Notes under the pieces: model-generated | Told to the model about the DNA's origin: nothing | Database searches by the model: none | What the model saw: the letters and a program-made list of their open reading frames with translations, nothing else | Program-made: the position numbers and the translations under genes | Shown here: piece by piece, positions 20,950 through 32,459 of the stretch | Numbering within the stretch: position 1 is the stretch's first letter | Layout of the letters: each line of letters starts with the position of its first letter | From: Sideroxyarcus sp. | Lineage (GTDB): Bacteria > Pseudomonadota > Gammaproteobacteria > Burkholderiales > Gallionellaceae | Direction of reading: 5' to 3' | DNA: 64,000 nucleotides | Assembly: GCA_030651895.1 (NCBI GenBank) | Contig: JAUSBR010000006.1 | Coordinates: 1 to 64,000 of the forward strand

Positions 20950-22992
20950 CTACTTTTCTGCCCGGTTGAACACACCATCCCAACCCTCCGGTGGCGGGGT
21001 CTGGATGAAGTATTCGCAACGCTCTATGTATATTTTACTGGGTTTGTCCCCGGGAACGATATCCAGAATCGACTTAAAAGCGGCGTGCGCTTTTTCCCAT
21101 GACCGCGCCCGGTACATTGCCAGAGCAGCTTCGAAGTTGCGCGCAGTGGCCTCGTCCAGCATGGACAAGCCTTCCAGCGGCTCATAGATTGTAACGGGTA
21201 ATTGCTTGCCCACTACGCGTATCTTGTCCAGTTCCCTGTATCGGCAGATCTCGCGGGTTCTTTGATAGGTATCTTCACCCACCAGATAGGCCACACCGTA
21301 ATATTTCGCCGTTCCCTCCAGCCGGGCGGCCTGGTTCACCGTATCCCCGATGACGGTGTATTCCATCTTTTTACCCGCCAGCCCCACGTTACCCGCCACC
21401 ACTTCGCCCGACTGCACGCCGCCGCGAATGGTGAACGGCTCCAGCCCTTCCGCTAGCCATTGCGCACGCAACTCGCCCATGCGCGCATTGATCGCCTTGA
21501 TGCAATCGATGGCCAGCTTGGCATGGTCGGGTTGTGCCAGTGGCGCGCCCCAGTAAGCCATGATGCCGTCGCCGATGAACTTGTCGATCGTGCCGTCATG
21601 CTGTTCGATCACCTGCACCATCGCTCCCAGATAGCCGTTGAGCCGCGACACCACTTCCTGCGGCGGATGCGACTCGCTGAAAGTGGTGAAGCCCTTGATG
21701 TCGGTGAACAGCACAGTGACTTCCTTGTTGTCGCCGCCGATCTTGGCCGCATCCGGATCCTTCTCCAGCCGGGCGACCAGCTTGGGCGACAGGTAACTCG
21801 AGAACATCGAGCGCATCTCGCGCGCGTCGCGTTCCAGCACCAGATAACGGAAGCCGCCGCCGACCAGCACCGCCGCGATCGCCGACATGGCCGGATAGAT
21901 CATGTTGATCCATTGCCCGGCATCGAACATGTAATAGGTGAACCAGATATAGCCGGCCAGCAGGACCGCCGTGGCCGGGATCGCACCATAAAGGCGCAGA
22001 CGGGTCGTCAGAAAGAACGCTAGCGCACCCATCACCACGATGAAAACCATGTCGATCAAGGCTTCCAAACCACCCTGACGGATGTAGCGGCCGCTGATGA
22101 TGTTGTCGGCCACCGTGGCGTGCAGCTCCACCCCCGGCGAGTTCTTGTGGAATGGCGTGACGCGCATGTCGTAGATACCCAGCGCCGTCGCTCCGACGAA
22201 CAGTATCTTGCCTTTCAACTCGTCGGCGGGAACGCGGCCTTCGACCACATCGATGAACGAGTGATACGGGTATGCCCCCGGACCGCCCACATAGTTGATC
22301 CACATTCGGTATTCGTCGTCCACGGGAATGCGGCGCTCGCCCAATCCAATCTCATAATCACCCGGGGCGATGTCTTTTTCGCCCAGCGCCAGCCTGGCAC
22401 CCATCAACCCCAGGGACGGGATCTGCTGGCCGTCTTTTGCGAGCAACAGTGGGATACGGCGGATCACACCGTCGTCGTCCGGCATCTGGTTGATATGGCC
22501 GATGCCGATCGCACCGCGCTCGATCTCCGGCAGGCTGCGGGTGACGGTCGTCACCCTTCCTTCATTGTCAAAGTTGAAAGCGACTGCCAACACCACATTA
22601 CCCGCCCGCTTTGTCGCTGCGGCAAACAGACGGTCGTTCGTTGCGTTTTCGCGTTCCGGGAAGAAGACGTCGAACATCACCGCCTTGGCTTTGACCGCGG
22701 CCAGCTTGTCGATCAGCCGGGCATAGTTGTCACGACTCCATGGATAGCGCCCGAGTGCGGCGATACTTTTTTCGTCGATGGTGATGATGGCGATGTTCGG
22801 GTCGGGCGTGACCGGACCGCGCATGACCTTGAAGCGAAGGTCGTAGGTCTTCTCCTCGAACGCTTCGAGAAAGGAATTCTGGGTGTAGTAGAGGAACAGG
22901 ACGCTAAAGATGGACAGCGTGGCAAGAAACATGGAAAGCGCAGTCGTATTTCCGCGCAACAGCAACTTTTTCCAAAATGGCATAGTGGCCAT
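20950..22992 (-). CDS. CHASE2-domain class III adenylate/guanylate cyclase
   Basis: N-terminal TM then CHASE2 sequence, three TM segments, cyclase motifs VLFTDIKGFTTFSE, DKFIGDGIMAYWGAP, YTVIGDTVNQAARLE. Confidence 0.93.
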   Translation of the reverse strand: MATMPFWKKLLLRGNTTALSMFLATLSIFSVLFLYYTQNSFLEAFEEKTYDLRFKVMRGPVTPDPNIAIITIDEKSIAALGRYPWSRDNYARLIDKLAAVKAKAVMFDVFFPERENATNDRLFAAATKRAGNVVLAVAFNFDNEGRVTTVTRSLPEIERGAIGIGHINQMPDDDGVIRRIPLLLAKDGQQIPSLGLMGARLALGEKDIAPGDYEIGLGERRIPVDDEYRMWINYVGGPGAYPYHSFIDVVEGRVPADELKGKILFVGATALGIYDMRVTPFHKNSPGVELHATVADNIISGRYIRQGGLEALIDMVFIVVMGALAFFLTTRLRLYGAIPATAVLLAGYIWFTYYMFDAGQWINMIYPAMSAIAAVLVGGGFRYLVLERDAREMRSMFSSYLSPKLVARLEKDPDAAKIGGDNKEVTVLFTDIKGFTTFSESHPPQEVVSRLNGYLGAMVQVIEQHDGTIDKFIGDGIMAYWGAPLAQPDHAKLAIDCIKAINARMGELRAQWLAEGLEPFTIRGGVQSGEVVAGNVGLAGKKMEYTVIGDTVNQAARLEGTAKYYGVAYLVGEDTYQRTREICRYRELDKIRVVGKQLPVTIYEPLEGLSMLDEATARNFEAALAMYRARSWEKAHAAFKSILDIVPGDKPSKIYIERCEYFIQTPPPEGWDGVFNRAEK

Positions 22993-23116
22993 GTTTGTTC
23001 TCCCCGATACAGACTGAAGCTGCCCCCTTGCGCTCCATTCGCTGCAATGATGCCATAGCTGGATAAATCGAGGCTGAAAATGAAAAAGGCCTGCATCTCT
23101 GCAAGCCTTTCCTGAT

Positions 23117-23192
23117 TGGTGGCTCGGGACGGAATCGAACCATCGACACGCGGATTTTCAATCCGCTGCTCTACCAACTGAGCTACCGAGCC
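23117..23192 (-). tRNA. tRNA-Phe (GAA)
   Basis: 76-nt cloverleaf GGCTCGGTAGCTCAGTTGG...TTGAAAA...GGTTCGATTCC...CCGAGCCACCA with encoded CCA. Confidence 0.97.
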
Positions 23193-23274
23193 GTTTTTAT
23201 GCCCATCCCTGTCGGGGTGGAAAAACGAAGGCGCGCATTGTAGCGGCAAGCAGCACCGCGGGCAATATAAAAAA

Positions 23275-23301
23275 ACAAACCCCGCACTAGGCGGGGTTTG
23301 T
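23275..23301 (-). terminator. Intrinsic terminator downstream of groEL
   Basis: ACAAACCCCGC-ACTAG-GCGGGGTTTGT 11-bp stem followed by T-rich tract on the minus strand. Confidence 0.85.
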
Positions 23302-23452
23302 CAGGTGCTGTAGGCGCCTGAACCGTAGCGAGCGGCTTGAGTGCAAAGCGCACGGAGCACAGAAGCCGGAATGTACTCAAAGTTTGTTGCTTCGCAACCC
23401 CGGATTTCGAGCACCGCGCAACGCCGCAATCGGGCCGCGCAGTAGGTTCAAA

Positions 23453-25117
<1,665 letters not shown>

Positions 25118-25155
25118 TTATTTGGGACTGAAAGAATTTTTCGCCCGGCGAAAAA

Positions 25156-25446
25156 TTACTTCTCGACTACGCCAATGATGTCGTCTTCACGCATGGTCAG
25201 CAGCTCCTGACCGTCGATCTTGAAGGCTTGACCGGAATATTTGCCGAACAGAACGCGGTCACCGACCTTTACATTCATGGGCAGCAGCTTGCCATCGTCA
25301 CCGACTTTGCCGTTGCCAATGGCAACGATCTCGCCCTGGTCAGGCTTTTCGGTAGCGGCATCGGGAATGATGATTCCGGATGCTGTTTTGGTTTCTGCTT
25401 CCAAACGCTTGACGATGACGCGGTCGCTCAAGGGACGAATCTTCAT
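25156..25446 (-). CDS. groS: Co-chaperonin GroES
   Basis: [35 protein letters not shown]. Confidence 0.99.
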   Translation of the reverse strand: MKIRPLSDRVIVKRLEAETKTASGIIIPDAATEKPDQGEIVAIGNGKVGDDGKLLPMNVKVGDRVLFGKYSGQAFKIDGQELLTMREDDIIGVVEK

Positions 25447-25494
25447 GCTTATTCTCCTAAATTCAGTGAGTTGACTAATTGCGGAAGCGGAGGG

Positions 25495-25521
25495 TTAGCA
25501 CTCTCAGCCTGCGACTGCTAA
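25495..25521 (-). promoter_or_regulatory. CIRCE operator (HrcA binding site)
   Basis: TTAGCACTC-N9-GACTGCTAA, one mismatch to TTAGCACTC-N9-GAGTGCTAA; upstream of groES. Confidence 0.93.
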
Positions 25522-25523
25522 TG

Positions 25524-25550
25524 ATAGGGGCTACACCCTGCTATTTCAAG
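25524..25550 (-). promoter_or_regulatory. Overlapping sigma70-like and sigma32-like promoter for groES-groEL
   Basis: Minus strand CCCTTGAAATAGCAGGGTGTAGCCCCTATCAT: TTGAAA-N17-TATCAT and CTTGAAA-N13-CCCCTATC. Confidence 0.65.
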
Positions 25551-25580
25551 GGTGACGTGATATTTCTTCGGGACGGCCTT

Positions 25581-26477
25581 TCAGCCGAAAAGGTCTTTCA
25601 GCGCTTCTTCCAGCTTGGGGAAAAGAATAGGTTGGCCCGCTGCCAGTATCCGCCTCGGCAACACGCGCTGCCCTTCCAGCAGCAGGCTGGCGGATTCGCC
25701 CAGGCTCAGTTTCAACAAAGACGCCGGCACCACGAACGCCGCCGGGCGATGCAAGACGGCGGCGAGCACCGCCGTGAATTCCTTGTTGGTGACAGGCGCG
25801 GGCGCAGTCATGTTGTAGGCACCCCGCATCTGCTCGTCGCGCAGCAGACGCAACACCAACGCGACGTAATCATCGATATGTATCCAGCTCATCCATTGCC
25901 GCCCGTCGCCGAGGCGGGTGCCCATTCCCATTTTGAAGGGCAGTGCCATGCGGGCGAGCAGGCCGCCATCCGTGCTCAGTATCAGGCCGGTACGCAGCAG
26001 GCACACACGCACGCCGTATCGCTCTGCGGCATTGGCGGTCGCCTCCCAGTCCACGCACAGTTGCGCGGGAAAGTCAGCGCCTGCTCCGGAGTCCTCGCTC
26101 AGTTCTTCATCGCCGCGTCCGCCGTAATAGCCGATAGCCGAACCGCTCAACAGCACGGCCGGTTTGTGTTCAGCGGCGGCAATGCGGCGCACCAGCTCTT
26201 CAGTCAACGCGATCCGGCTTACCCGCAACACCTGCTTGCGCGACTCCGTCCAGCGCGCATCGACGATGGGTTCGCCAGCCAGGTTGATCACGGCATCGAA
26301 TGCCATGTCGGGTTTCCAGTCGGACAATGTCGCCAGCGCATGCACCCCGACGCCGCATTTTTCCGGGACCGAAGCGACATTTCGGCTGAACACAGTCAAT
26401 TCATGCCCTTCAGCCAGCAGTGTCTTGCACAGATGCCGGCCGATCAATCCTGTCCCGCCAGTGATCAAGATACGCAT
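25581..26477 (-). CDS. TIGR01777-type epimerase (YfcH-like)
   Basis: MRILITGGTGLIGRHLCKTLLAEGHELTVFSR; GSAIGYYGGRGDEELSE. Confidence 0.92.
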   Translation of the reverse strand: MRILITGGTGLIGRHLCKTLLAEGHELTVFSRNVASVPEKCGVGVHALATLSDWKPDMAFDAVINLAGEPIVDARWTESRKQVLRVSRIALTEELVRRIAAAEHKPAVLLSGSAIGYYGGRGDEELSEDSGAGADFPAQLCVDWEATANAAERYGVRVCLLRTGLILSTDGGLLARMALPFKMGMGTRLGDGRQWMSWIHIDDYVALVLRLLRDEQMRGAYNMTAPAPVTNKEFTAVLAAVLHRPAAFVVPASLLKLSLGESASLLLEGQRVLPRRILAAGQPILFPKLEEALKDLFG

Positions 26478-26546
26478 GACTACCTCCCGAAAATGAATAT
26501 AGACACAGGTATCTTACTCTTCGCAAAGTCCGTTATGATTCCGCGC

Positions 26547-27863
26547 ATGTCAGCCACCTCAGATCTCCTTTCCCGCAGCCTCTCCGCCGTCTGGCATCCC
26601 TGCACCCAGATGAAGCGGCACGAGTCGCTGCCGCTGGTGCCCATCGCGCGCGGCGAAGGTGTCTGGCTTTACGATCTGGACGGCAAGCGCTATATCGACA
26701 CGGTCAGCTCCTGGTGGGTGAACCTGTTCGGCCATTGCAACCCGCGCATCAATGCCGCTATCACCGACCAACTCGGCAAACTGGAACATGTGATGCTGGC
26801 CGGTTTCACCCATGAACCGGTAGTACAACTGTCGGAAAGGCTGCGCGAGCTGGCGCCCGCCGGGCTGGGCCATTGCTTCTATGGCTCGGATGGCGCCTCG
26901 GCCACCGAGATCGCGCTGAAGATGAGCGCCCACTACTGGCGCAACAACAGCAAACCGCAGAAGAACCAATTCCTCAGCCTGCAGAACAGCTACCACGGCG
27001 AGACGCTGGGCGCGCTGTCGGTGACCGATGTCGCCCTGTTCCGCGATGCCTATGGTGTGCTGATCAAGCAGAACGCCACCGTACCCAGTCCGGACTGGCG
27101 CAATGCAGCTGGCGGGGAAAGCGCCGAGGCTTTTGCCCTGCGTTGTGCCGACGCGTTGGAGACGCATCTGCAACAGCATCACGAGCACATCGCCGCCTTC
27201 ATCGTCGAGCCACTGATTCAGGGCGCGGCAGGCATGGCGATGTATCACCCCGCCTACCTGGGCGCTGCGCGCAAGCTGTGCACGCAATACGGCGTGCCTC
27301 TGATTGCCGACGAGATCGCCGTCGGCATGGGCCGGACAGGAACGCTGTTCGCCTGCGAACAGGCGAACATCCGCCCGGATTTCCTGCTGCTCTCCAAAGG
27401 CATCACCGGCGGCTACCTGCCGCTGTCGGTTGTGATGACGACCGACAATATCTTCCAGGCCTTCTATGCCGACGAGACCGCGCGCGGCTTCCTGCATTCG
27501 CACTCCTACACCGGCAATCCGCTCGCCTGTCGCGCCGCGCTGGCAACGCTGGACATCTTCGCGCAGGACGATGTGCTCAATGCCAACCGCGCCAAAGCGG
27601 CGTTCTTCAACCGCATCGCGCAACCGTTGCGCGAGCACCCCGCCGTGCGGAACTTCCGCAACACCGGCATGGTCTGGGCATTCGAGGTTGAGACGCCGCA
27701 CGCCGATTTTGCACAGCGCTGTTTCAGCCTCGGACTGCAGCATGAACTGCTGTTGCGCCCGATGGGCAATACGGTATATTTCATGCCGCCTTATGTGATC
27801 GGCGAAGACGAGCTGGGATTGCTCGTCGAGCGCACCCTGAAAGTGATTGATACCCTGAAATGA
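26547..27863 (+). CDS. bioA: Adenosylmethionine-8-amino-7-oxononanoate aminotransferase
   Basis: VWHPCTQMKRHES start region; YGSDGASATEIALKM; ADEIAVGMGRTG; KGITGGYLPLS. Confidence 0.95.
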   Translation: MSATSDLLSRSLSAVWHPCTQMKRHESLPLVPIARGEGVWLYDLDGKRYIDTVSSWWVNLFGHCNPRINAAITDQLGKLEHVMLAGFTHEPVVQLSERLRELAPAGLGHCFYGSDGASATEIALKMSAHYWRNNSKPQKNQFLSLQNSYHGETLGALSVTDVALFRDAYGVLIKQNATVPSPDWRNAAGGESAEAFALRCADALETHLQQHHEHIAAFIVEPLIQGAAGMAMYHPAYLGAARKLCTQYGVPLIADEIAVGMGRTGTLFACEQANIRPDFLLLSKGITGGYLPLSVVMTTDNIFQAFYADETARGFLHSHSYTGNPLACRAALATLDIFAQDDVLNANRAKAAFFNRIAQPLREHPAVRNFRNTGMVWAFEVETPHADFAQRCFSLGLQHELLLRPMGNTVYFMPPYVIGEDELGLLVERTLKVIDTLK

Positions 27864-29287
27864 AACGCCTCGGTACATTCCTCCTGCTCTGCTTTGCCGT
27901 CAATGCACTAGCTGAGCCGCTGCCCGCAGCGGTGCTCCAGGAACTGAAAAAGGTGAACATCCCTCAATCAGGCATCGCGGTCGAAGTGCGCGAAGTCGGC
28001 AAGCGCGCGTCCCTCATCAGCGTCAACGGTCAACGCGCGATGAATCCAGCTTCGGTCATGAAACTGATCACCACCTATGCCGCGCTCGACCTGCTCGGGC
28101 CCGCTTACACCTGGAAGACCGAGGCCTGGATCGACGGCGAATTGAAGGACGGCGTGCTGGAAGGCGACCTCATCCTGAAGGGCTACGGCGACCCCAAGTT
28201 CACCATCGAGCAATTCTGGCTGTGGCTGCGCGAATTGCGCGGCCGCGGTCTGCAAGAGATTCGCGGCGACCTCATCCTCGACCGCAGCTATTTCGACCTG
28301 CCCGAGTACGACCCGGCGGAATTCGACAGCGACCCTGTGCGCGCCTACAACGTCGGCCCCGATGCGCTGCTGCTCAACTTCAACACCCTGCGCTTCCGCT
28401 ACACGCCCGACGGCAATGGCATGAAGGTGATCACCGAACCGCGGCTGGACGGACTGAGATTCGACAATCAACTCATCCTGCACCCGCCCTCCGGCGACTG
28501 TAACGACTGGAACGAAACCATCCTGACCCAGGCGACCGGCGACAGCGTCGTCCTGCAGGGCGGCTATCCCAGCGACTGCGGCGAACGCGAACAGAGCCTC
28601 AGCATCCTGCCGCACACCCGTTATGTGGAATCGGTCTTCCGCACGGTGTGGCAGGAAGTGGGCGGAACGATCAGCGGCAAATTGCGCGAGGAAACTGTCC
28701 CTGAGAATGCGAGACTCTTTTCCACGCACCGCTCCGAGCCGTTGGGCAGCGTCATCCGAGACATCAACAAATTCAGCAACAACGTCATGGCACGGCAAGT
28801 CTTCCTCACCTTGGGCTCGGCCTCATACAGGCCCTCGCTCGCTGCCGAATGGGGGATGAGCGACGTACCGCTCACCACTGACCGCAGTGTCGAAACAGTG
28901 CAAATCTGGCTGCATCAGCAGGGTCTGGATTTCCCCGAGCTGGTGCTGGAGAACGGCGCCGGTCTCTCGCGCAAGGAACGCATCAGCGCACGCCATATGT
29001 CACAACTGCTGCAAAGCGCAGCAGACCATCCTCTCTACCCGGAACTGCAATCCTCGCTGCCCATCCTCGGCGTGGACGGCTCGGTAAGACGCCGCCTCAA
29101 GGATAGCGCTGCCGCCAGCCACGCCCACCTCAAAACCGGCACGCTGGACGGGGTGAGGACGCTGGCCGGCTATGTGCGCTCGAAGAACGGCAAGGAATGG
29201 ATCGTGGTGTTCTTCATCAATCACTACAACGCCAAGCGCGGGCAGGATGCGCAGGACGCGCTGATCGAGTGGCTGGCGCAGAAATAA
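27860..29287 (+). CDS. dacB: D-alanyl-D-alanine carboxypeptidase/endopeptidase (PBP4 family)
   Basis: Signal peptide; NPASVMKLITTYAAL (SxxK), KFSNNVMARQ (SxN), LKTGTLDGV (KTG). Confidence 0.94.
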   Translation: MKRLGTFLLLCFAVNALAEPLPAAVLQELKKVNIPQSGIAVEVREVGKRASLISVNGQRAMNPASVMKLITTYAALDLLGPAYTWKTEAWIDGELKDGVLEGDLILKGYGDPKFTIEQFWLWLRELRGRGLQEIRGDLILDRSYFDLPEYDPAEFDSDPVRAYNVGPDALLLNFNTLRFRYTPDGNGMKVITEPRLDGLRFDNQLILHPPSGDCNDWNETILTQATGDSVVLQGGYPSDCGEREQSLSILPHTRYVESVFRTVWQEVGGTISGKLREETVPENARLFSTHRSEPLGSVIRDINKFSNNVMARQVFLTLGSASYRPSLAAEWGMSDVPLTTDRSVETVQIWLHQQGLDFPELVLENGAGLSRKERISARHMSQLLQSAADHPLYPELQSSLPILGVDGSVRRRLKDSAAASHAHLKTGTLDGVRTLAGYVRSKNGKEWIVVFFINHYNAKRGQDAQDALIEWLAQK

Positions 29288-29295
29288 ACCTCCGC

Positions 29296-29340
29296 TTCTA
29301 TACCTTGGTATAGAAAGAGATATAGATACGATCTATATCT
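29296..29340. repeat. Two tandem perfect inverted repeats between dacB and an outer-membrane protein gene
   Basis: TTCTATACC-TT-GGTATAGAA (29296-29315) and AGATATAGAT-ACG-ATCTATATCT (29318-29340). Confidence 0.8.
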
Positions 29341-29432
29341 TTTTATTGCTTGCAGGTTCGCCGCCACCCTCACTAGAATCCGACCCGCCCGCAGGGCCTT
29401 TCTCCCTGTTACAAATATTAAGGAATCTGTAC

Positions 29433-30056
29433 ATGAAAAAGCTTTTTGCAGTTGCAATCCTTTCCACCGCATCTATGTCCGCAATGGCGACCGACCAGGG
29501 CGGATATCTGACAGCCAACGTTGGCTCCACCATCTATAGCAATGCTGTCAGCCAAATCATTCCGAGCGTTTCCTTCAGAAACCCATACACTATCGGCATT
29601 GGCGGTGGCTATCACCTCAACCCCTACTTGAGCTTGGAAGGGGGGTACTCCCGCATGAACGAATCGACGATTACCACAACATATATCACTTTTCCCCGAA
29701 CGGCCACCGAGAGGCTGAAAGCTTCCTCCCTGCGCATTGCAATTGTTGGCAGTCTCCCCATTGGTGAAAAGTTCGAGTTGCTCGGTTTCTTGGGGGCAGC
29801 CAATACCCAGATTGATTACACTGCCTCACTCACCGGCACAGGCTTCTCTGCTGATGTGGCCCAATCGGCCAGCGCCCGCAAAACCAATCTGATGTATGGT
29901 CTCGGCGCTCAATTCAATTTCAACAAAAGAATCAGCCTTCGCAGCCAATATCTGGATCTCGGCAAAGTACAATTACCAGGGAACTTCTCCGGCGGTGTAG
30001 CCGCCCCCAACATCGGCGTAAAGATTGTTACTATGGGTGCAGTCTTCAATTTCTAA
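29433..30056 (+). CDS. Small outer-membrane beta-barrel protein
   Basis: Signal peptide MKKLFAVAILSTASMSAMA; alternating strands; C-terminal phenylalanine (AVFNF). Confidence 0.75.
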   Translation: MKKLFAVAILSTASMSAMATDQGGYLTANVGSTIYSNAVSQIIPSVSFRNPYTIGIGGGYHLNPYLSLEGGYSRMNESTITTTYITFPRTATERLKASSLRIAIVGSLPIGEKFELLGFLGAANTQIDYTASLTGTGFSADVAQSASARKTNLMYGLGAQFNFNKRISLRSQYLDLGKVQLPGNFSGGVAAPNIGVKIVTMGAVFNF

Positions 30057-30075
30057 CTGGCAAGTTACTCCAAAC

Positions 30076-30102
30076 AAAAAACCGGGCGATGCCCGGTTTT
30101 TT
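30076..30102. terminator. Bidirectional intrinsic terminator
   Basis: AAAAAACCGGGC-GAT-GCCCGGTTTTTT perfect 12-bp stem. Confidence 0.92.
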
Positions 30103-30123
30103 GTTTTCTGGATGACCATGGGG

Positions 30124-31587
30124 TCACAACCCCAACTCGCCCCACATCGCATCCACCTTCGCCTTTACCGCATCATCCATCACGATAGGCGTGCCCCATT
30201 CGCGCTGTGTCTCGCCCGGCCATTTGTTGGTGGCATCCAGCCCCATCTTGCCACCGAGTCCTGAAACCGGACTCGCAAAGTCGAGGTAGTCGATCGGCGT
30301 GTTCTCCACCAGCAGCGTGTCGCGCACCGGGTCCATGCGCGTGGTGATCGCCCACATGACTTCTTTCCAGTCGCGCACGTCGATGTCGTCGTCCACCACG
30401 ATGATGAACTTGGTGTACATGAACTGGCGCAAGAAACTCCAGATGCCGAACATCACGCGCTTGGCGTGTCCTGCATATTGTTTCTTGATGCTGACCACCG
30501 CCATGCGATAGCTGCAACCTTCCGGCGGCAGATAGAAATCGGCGATCTCGGGGAATTGCTTTTGCAGCAACGGCACGAACACTTCGTTCAAGGCCACGCC
30601 CAGCATAGCCGGCTCGTCGGGCGGTTTGCCGGTGTAGGTGGAGTGATAGATTGGGTTAGAGCGCATGGTGATGCGCTGGATGGTGAACACCGGGAATTTA
30701 TCCTGCTCGTTGTAGTAACCGGTGTGGTCGCCGTAGGGGCCTTCCAGCGCGGTCTCTCCGGGATGGATCACGCCTTCCAGCACGATCTCGGCGGAAGCGG
30801 GCACTTGCAGATCGCTGCCCAGACACTTCACCAACTCGGTCTTGCTACCGCGCAGCAAGCCGGCGAACTGGTATTCGGAGAGTGAATCCGGCACCGGCGT
30901 CACCGCACCGAGTATGGTCGCCGGATCGGCACCGATGACGACCGCGACCGGATAAGGCTGCCCCGGGTTCTTCTCGCAGTGATCGCGAAAATCCAGCGCG
31001 CCACCGCGATGCGCCAGCCAGCGCATGATGACTTTGTTCGGAGCGATGACCTGCTGGCGATAGATGCCCAGATTCTGGCGCGGTTTGTTCGGCCCGCGAG
31101 TGACCACCAGACCCCAGGTGATCAGCGGTGCGACATCGCCAGGCCAGCAGTGCTGGATCGGCAGCTTTGAAAGGTCGACATCTTTGCCTTCCCACACGAT
31201 CTCCTGGCACGGTGCGGACGACAGCACCTTGGGCGACATGGTAAGCACCTGCTTCAGGATCGGCCACTTCTCCCACGCATCCCTCAGCCCTTTGGGCGGC
31301 TCCGGCTCTTTCAGGTAGGCCAGCAGCTTGCCGACTTCGCGCAATGCACTGACGCTCTCCTCGCCCATGCCCAGCGCCACGCGGCGCGGTGTACCGAACA
31401 AATTCGCCAGTACCGGCATCTTGTGCCCGACCACATTCTCGAACAACAGCGCCGGACCCTGTGCGCGCAGCACGCGGTCGCAGATCTCGGTCATCTCAAG
31501 TTTGGTGGAGACGGGCGCGGTGACGCGCTTGAGTTCACCGATTTTTTCCAGTTGCGCAATGAAGTCGCGCAGGTCTTTATATTTCAT
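30124..31587 (-). CDS. ubiD: UbiD family decarboxylase (3-octaprenyl-4-hydroxybenzoate carboxy-lyase)
   Basis: [33 protein letters not shown] motif. Confidence 0.96.
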   Translation of the reverse strand: MKYKDLRDFIAQLEKIGELKRVTAPVSTKLEMTEICDRVLRAQGPALLFENVVGHKMPVLANLFGTPRRVALGMGEESVSALREVGKLLAYLKEPEPPKGLRDAWEKWPILKQVLTMSPKVLSSAPCQEIVWEGKDVDLSKLPIQHCWPGDVAPLITWGLVVTRGPNKPRQNLGIYRQQVIAPNKVIMRWLAHRGGALDFRDHCEKNPGQPYPVAVVIGADPATILGAVTPVPDSLSEYQFAGLLRGSKTELVKCLGSDLQVPASAEIVLEGVIHPGETALEGPYGDHTGYYNEQDKFPVFTIQRITMRSNPIYHSTYTGKPPDEPAMLGVALNEVFVPLLQKQFPEIADFYLPPEGCSYRMAVVSIKKQYAGHAKRVMFGIWSFLRQFMYTKFIIVVDDDIDVRDWKEVMWAITTRMDPVRDTLLVENTPIDYLDFASPVSGLGGKMGLDATNKWPGETQREWGTPIVMDDAVKAKVDAMWGELGL

Positions 31588-32459
31588 CAGTAGTACCTCG
31601 CTTCGCCCTCGGGCCGAGTCTTGAACCGTTTGTGCAACCAGAAATACTGCTCAGGCATCTCCAGCACTCGCTGTTCGATGAATTCGTTCATGCGCCGCGC
31701 ATCGGCGATCTCGTCACCGCTCGGATAATTCTCCCATGCCGGATAGAAGGTCAGTACGTAACCTTCGCCGCCGGGCAGCAGCCGCGTGATGCTGGGCACG
31801 ATCTTCGCGCCGGTCATTTTGGCGATGCGCGGCACGCTGGTCATGGTGGCAGCGGGTACACCAAAGAAAGGGATGAACGCGCCTTCGCGCACGCCCTGAT
31901 CCTGATCGGGAGGATAGATGAAGGGCATGTTCTCCTTCATACCCTTGATGATGGGGCGCAGACCTTCCTGGCGCGCGAACAGGCGCTGGTTGCGGAAGCG
32001 GCAGCGCTTTTGCAGCAGCAGGTCCGACAGGTAGAGATTCTTCTGCTTGGAATACATGCACACGGTATCCACCTGCTGCGCGATCCACTGCCCGCCGGTG
32101 TCCATACCGACGAAATGCGGTGTGAGCAGGATCATCGGCTGGCCCTTCACGGCCTCGAAGTGTTCGACACCCTCGATCCTGATCAGCGAGTTGATGCGCT
32201 CGGCGCTCGACCACCACACGATGCTGCGCTCGATCAGCCCGCGCATGAACATGCGGAAATGCGCGCGCAGCAACTTTCGGCGCGCCTGCTCGTCCATGTC
32301 CGGAAAACAAAGCTTGAGATTGATGTTGCCGACATTGCGGCGCTCCGCTGCCAGCGGGTAGGCTAGGGTGCCGAGCACATTGCCGATGGCGACGATGACG
32401 CGGAACGGCAGAAAATGGATCAGCCAGAAGATGAATACACCGAGACGGGCCAGCATCAA
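31587..32459 (-). CDS. Lipid A biosynthesis (LpxL-like) acyltransferase
   Basis: Lyso-lipid acyltransferase family; [29 protein letters not shown] motifs. Confidence 0.92.
   Translation of the reverse strand: MMLARLGVFIFWLIHFLPFRVIVAIGNVLGTLAYPLAAERRNVGNINLKLCFPDMDEQARRKLLRAHFRMFMRGLIERSIVWWSSAERINSLIRIEGVEHFEAVKGQPMILLTPHFVGMDTGGQWIAQQVDTVCMYSKQKNLYLSDLLLQKRCRFRNQRLFARQEGLRPIIKGMKENMPFIYPPDQDQGVREGAFIPFFGVPAATMTSVPRIAKMTGAKIVPSITRLLPGGEGYVLTFYPAWENYPSGDEIADARRMNEFIEQRVLEMPEQYFWLHKRFKTRPEGEARYY

Noticed and set aside
25479-26546. Upstream extension of the 794-aa bioA ORF
   Set aside because: Antisense to the TIGR01777 epimerase; bioA homology begins near 26535/26547.
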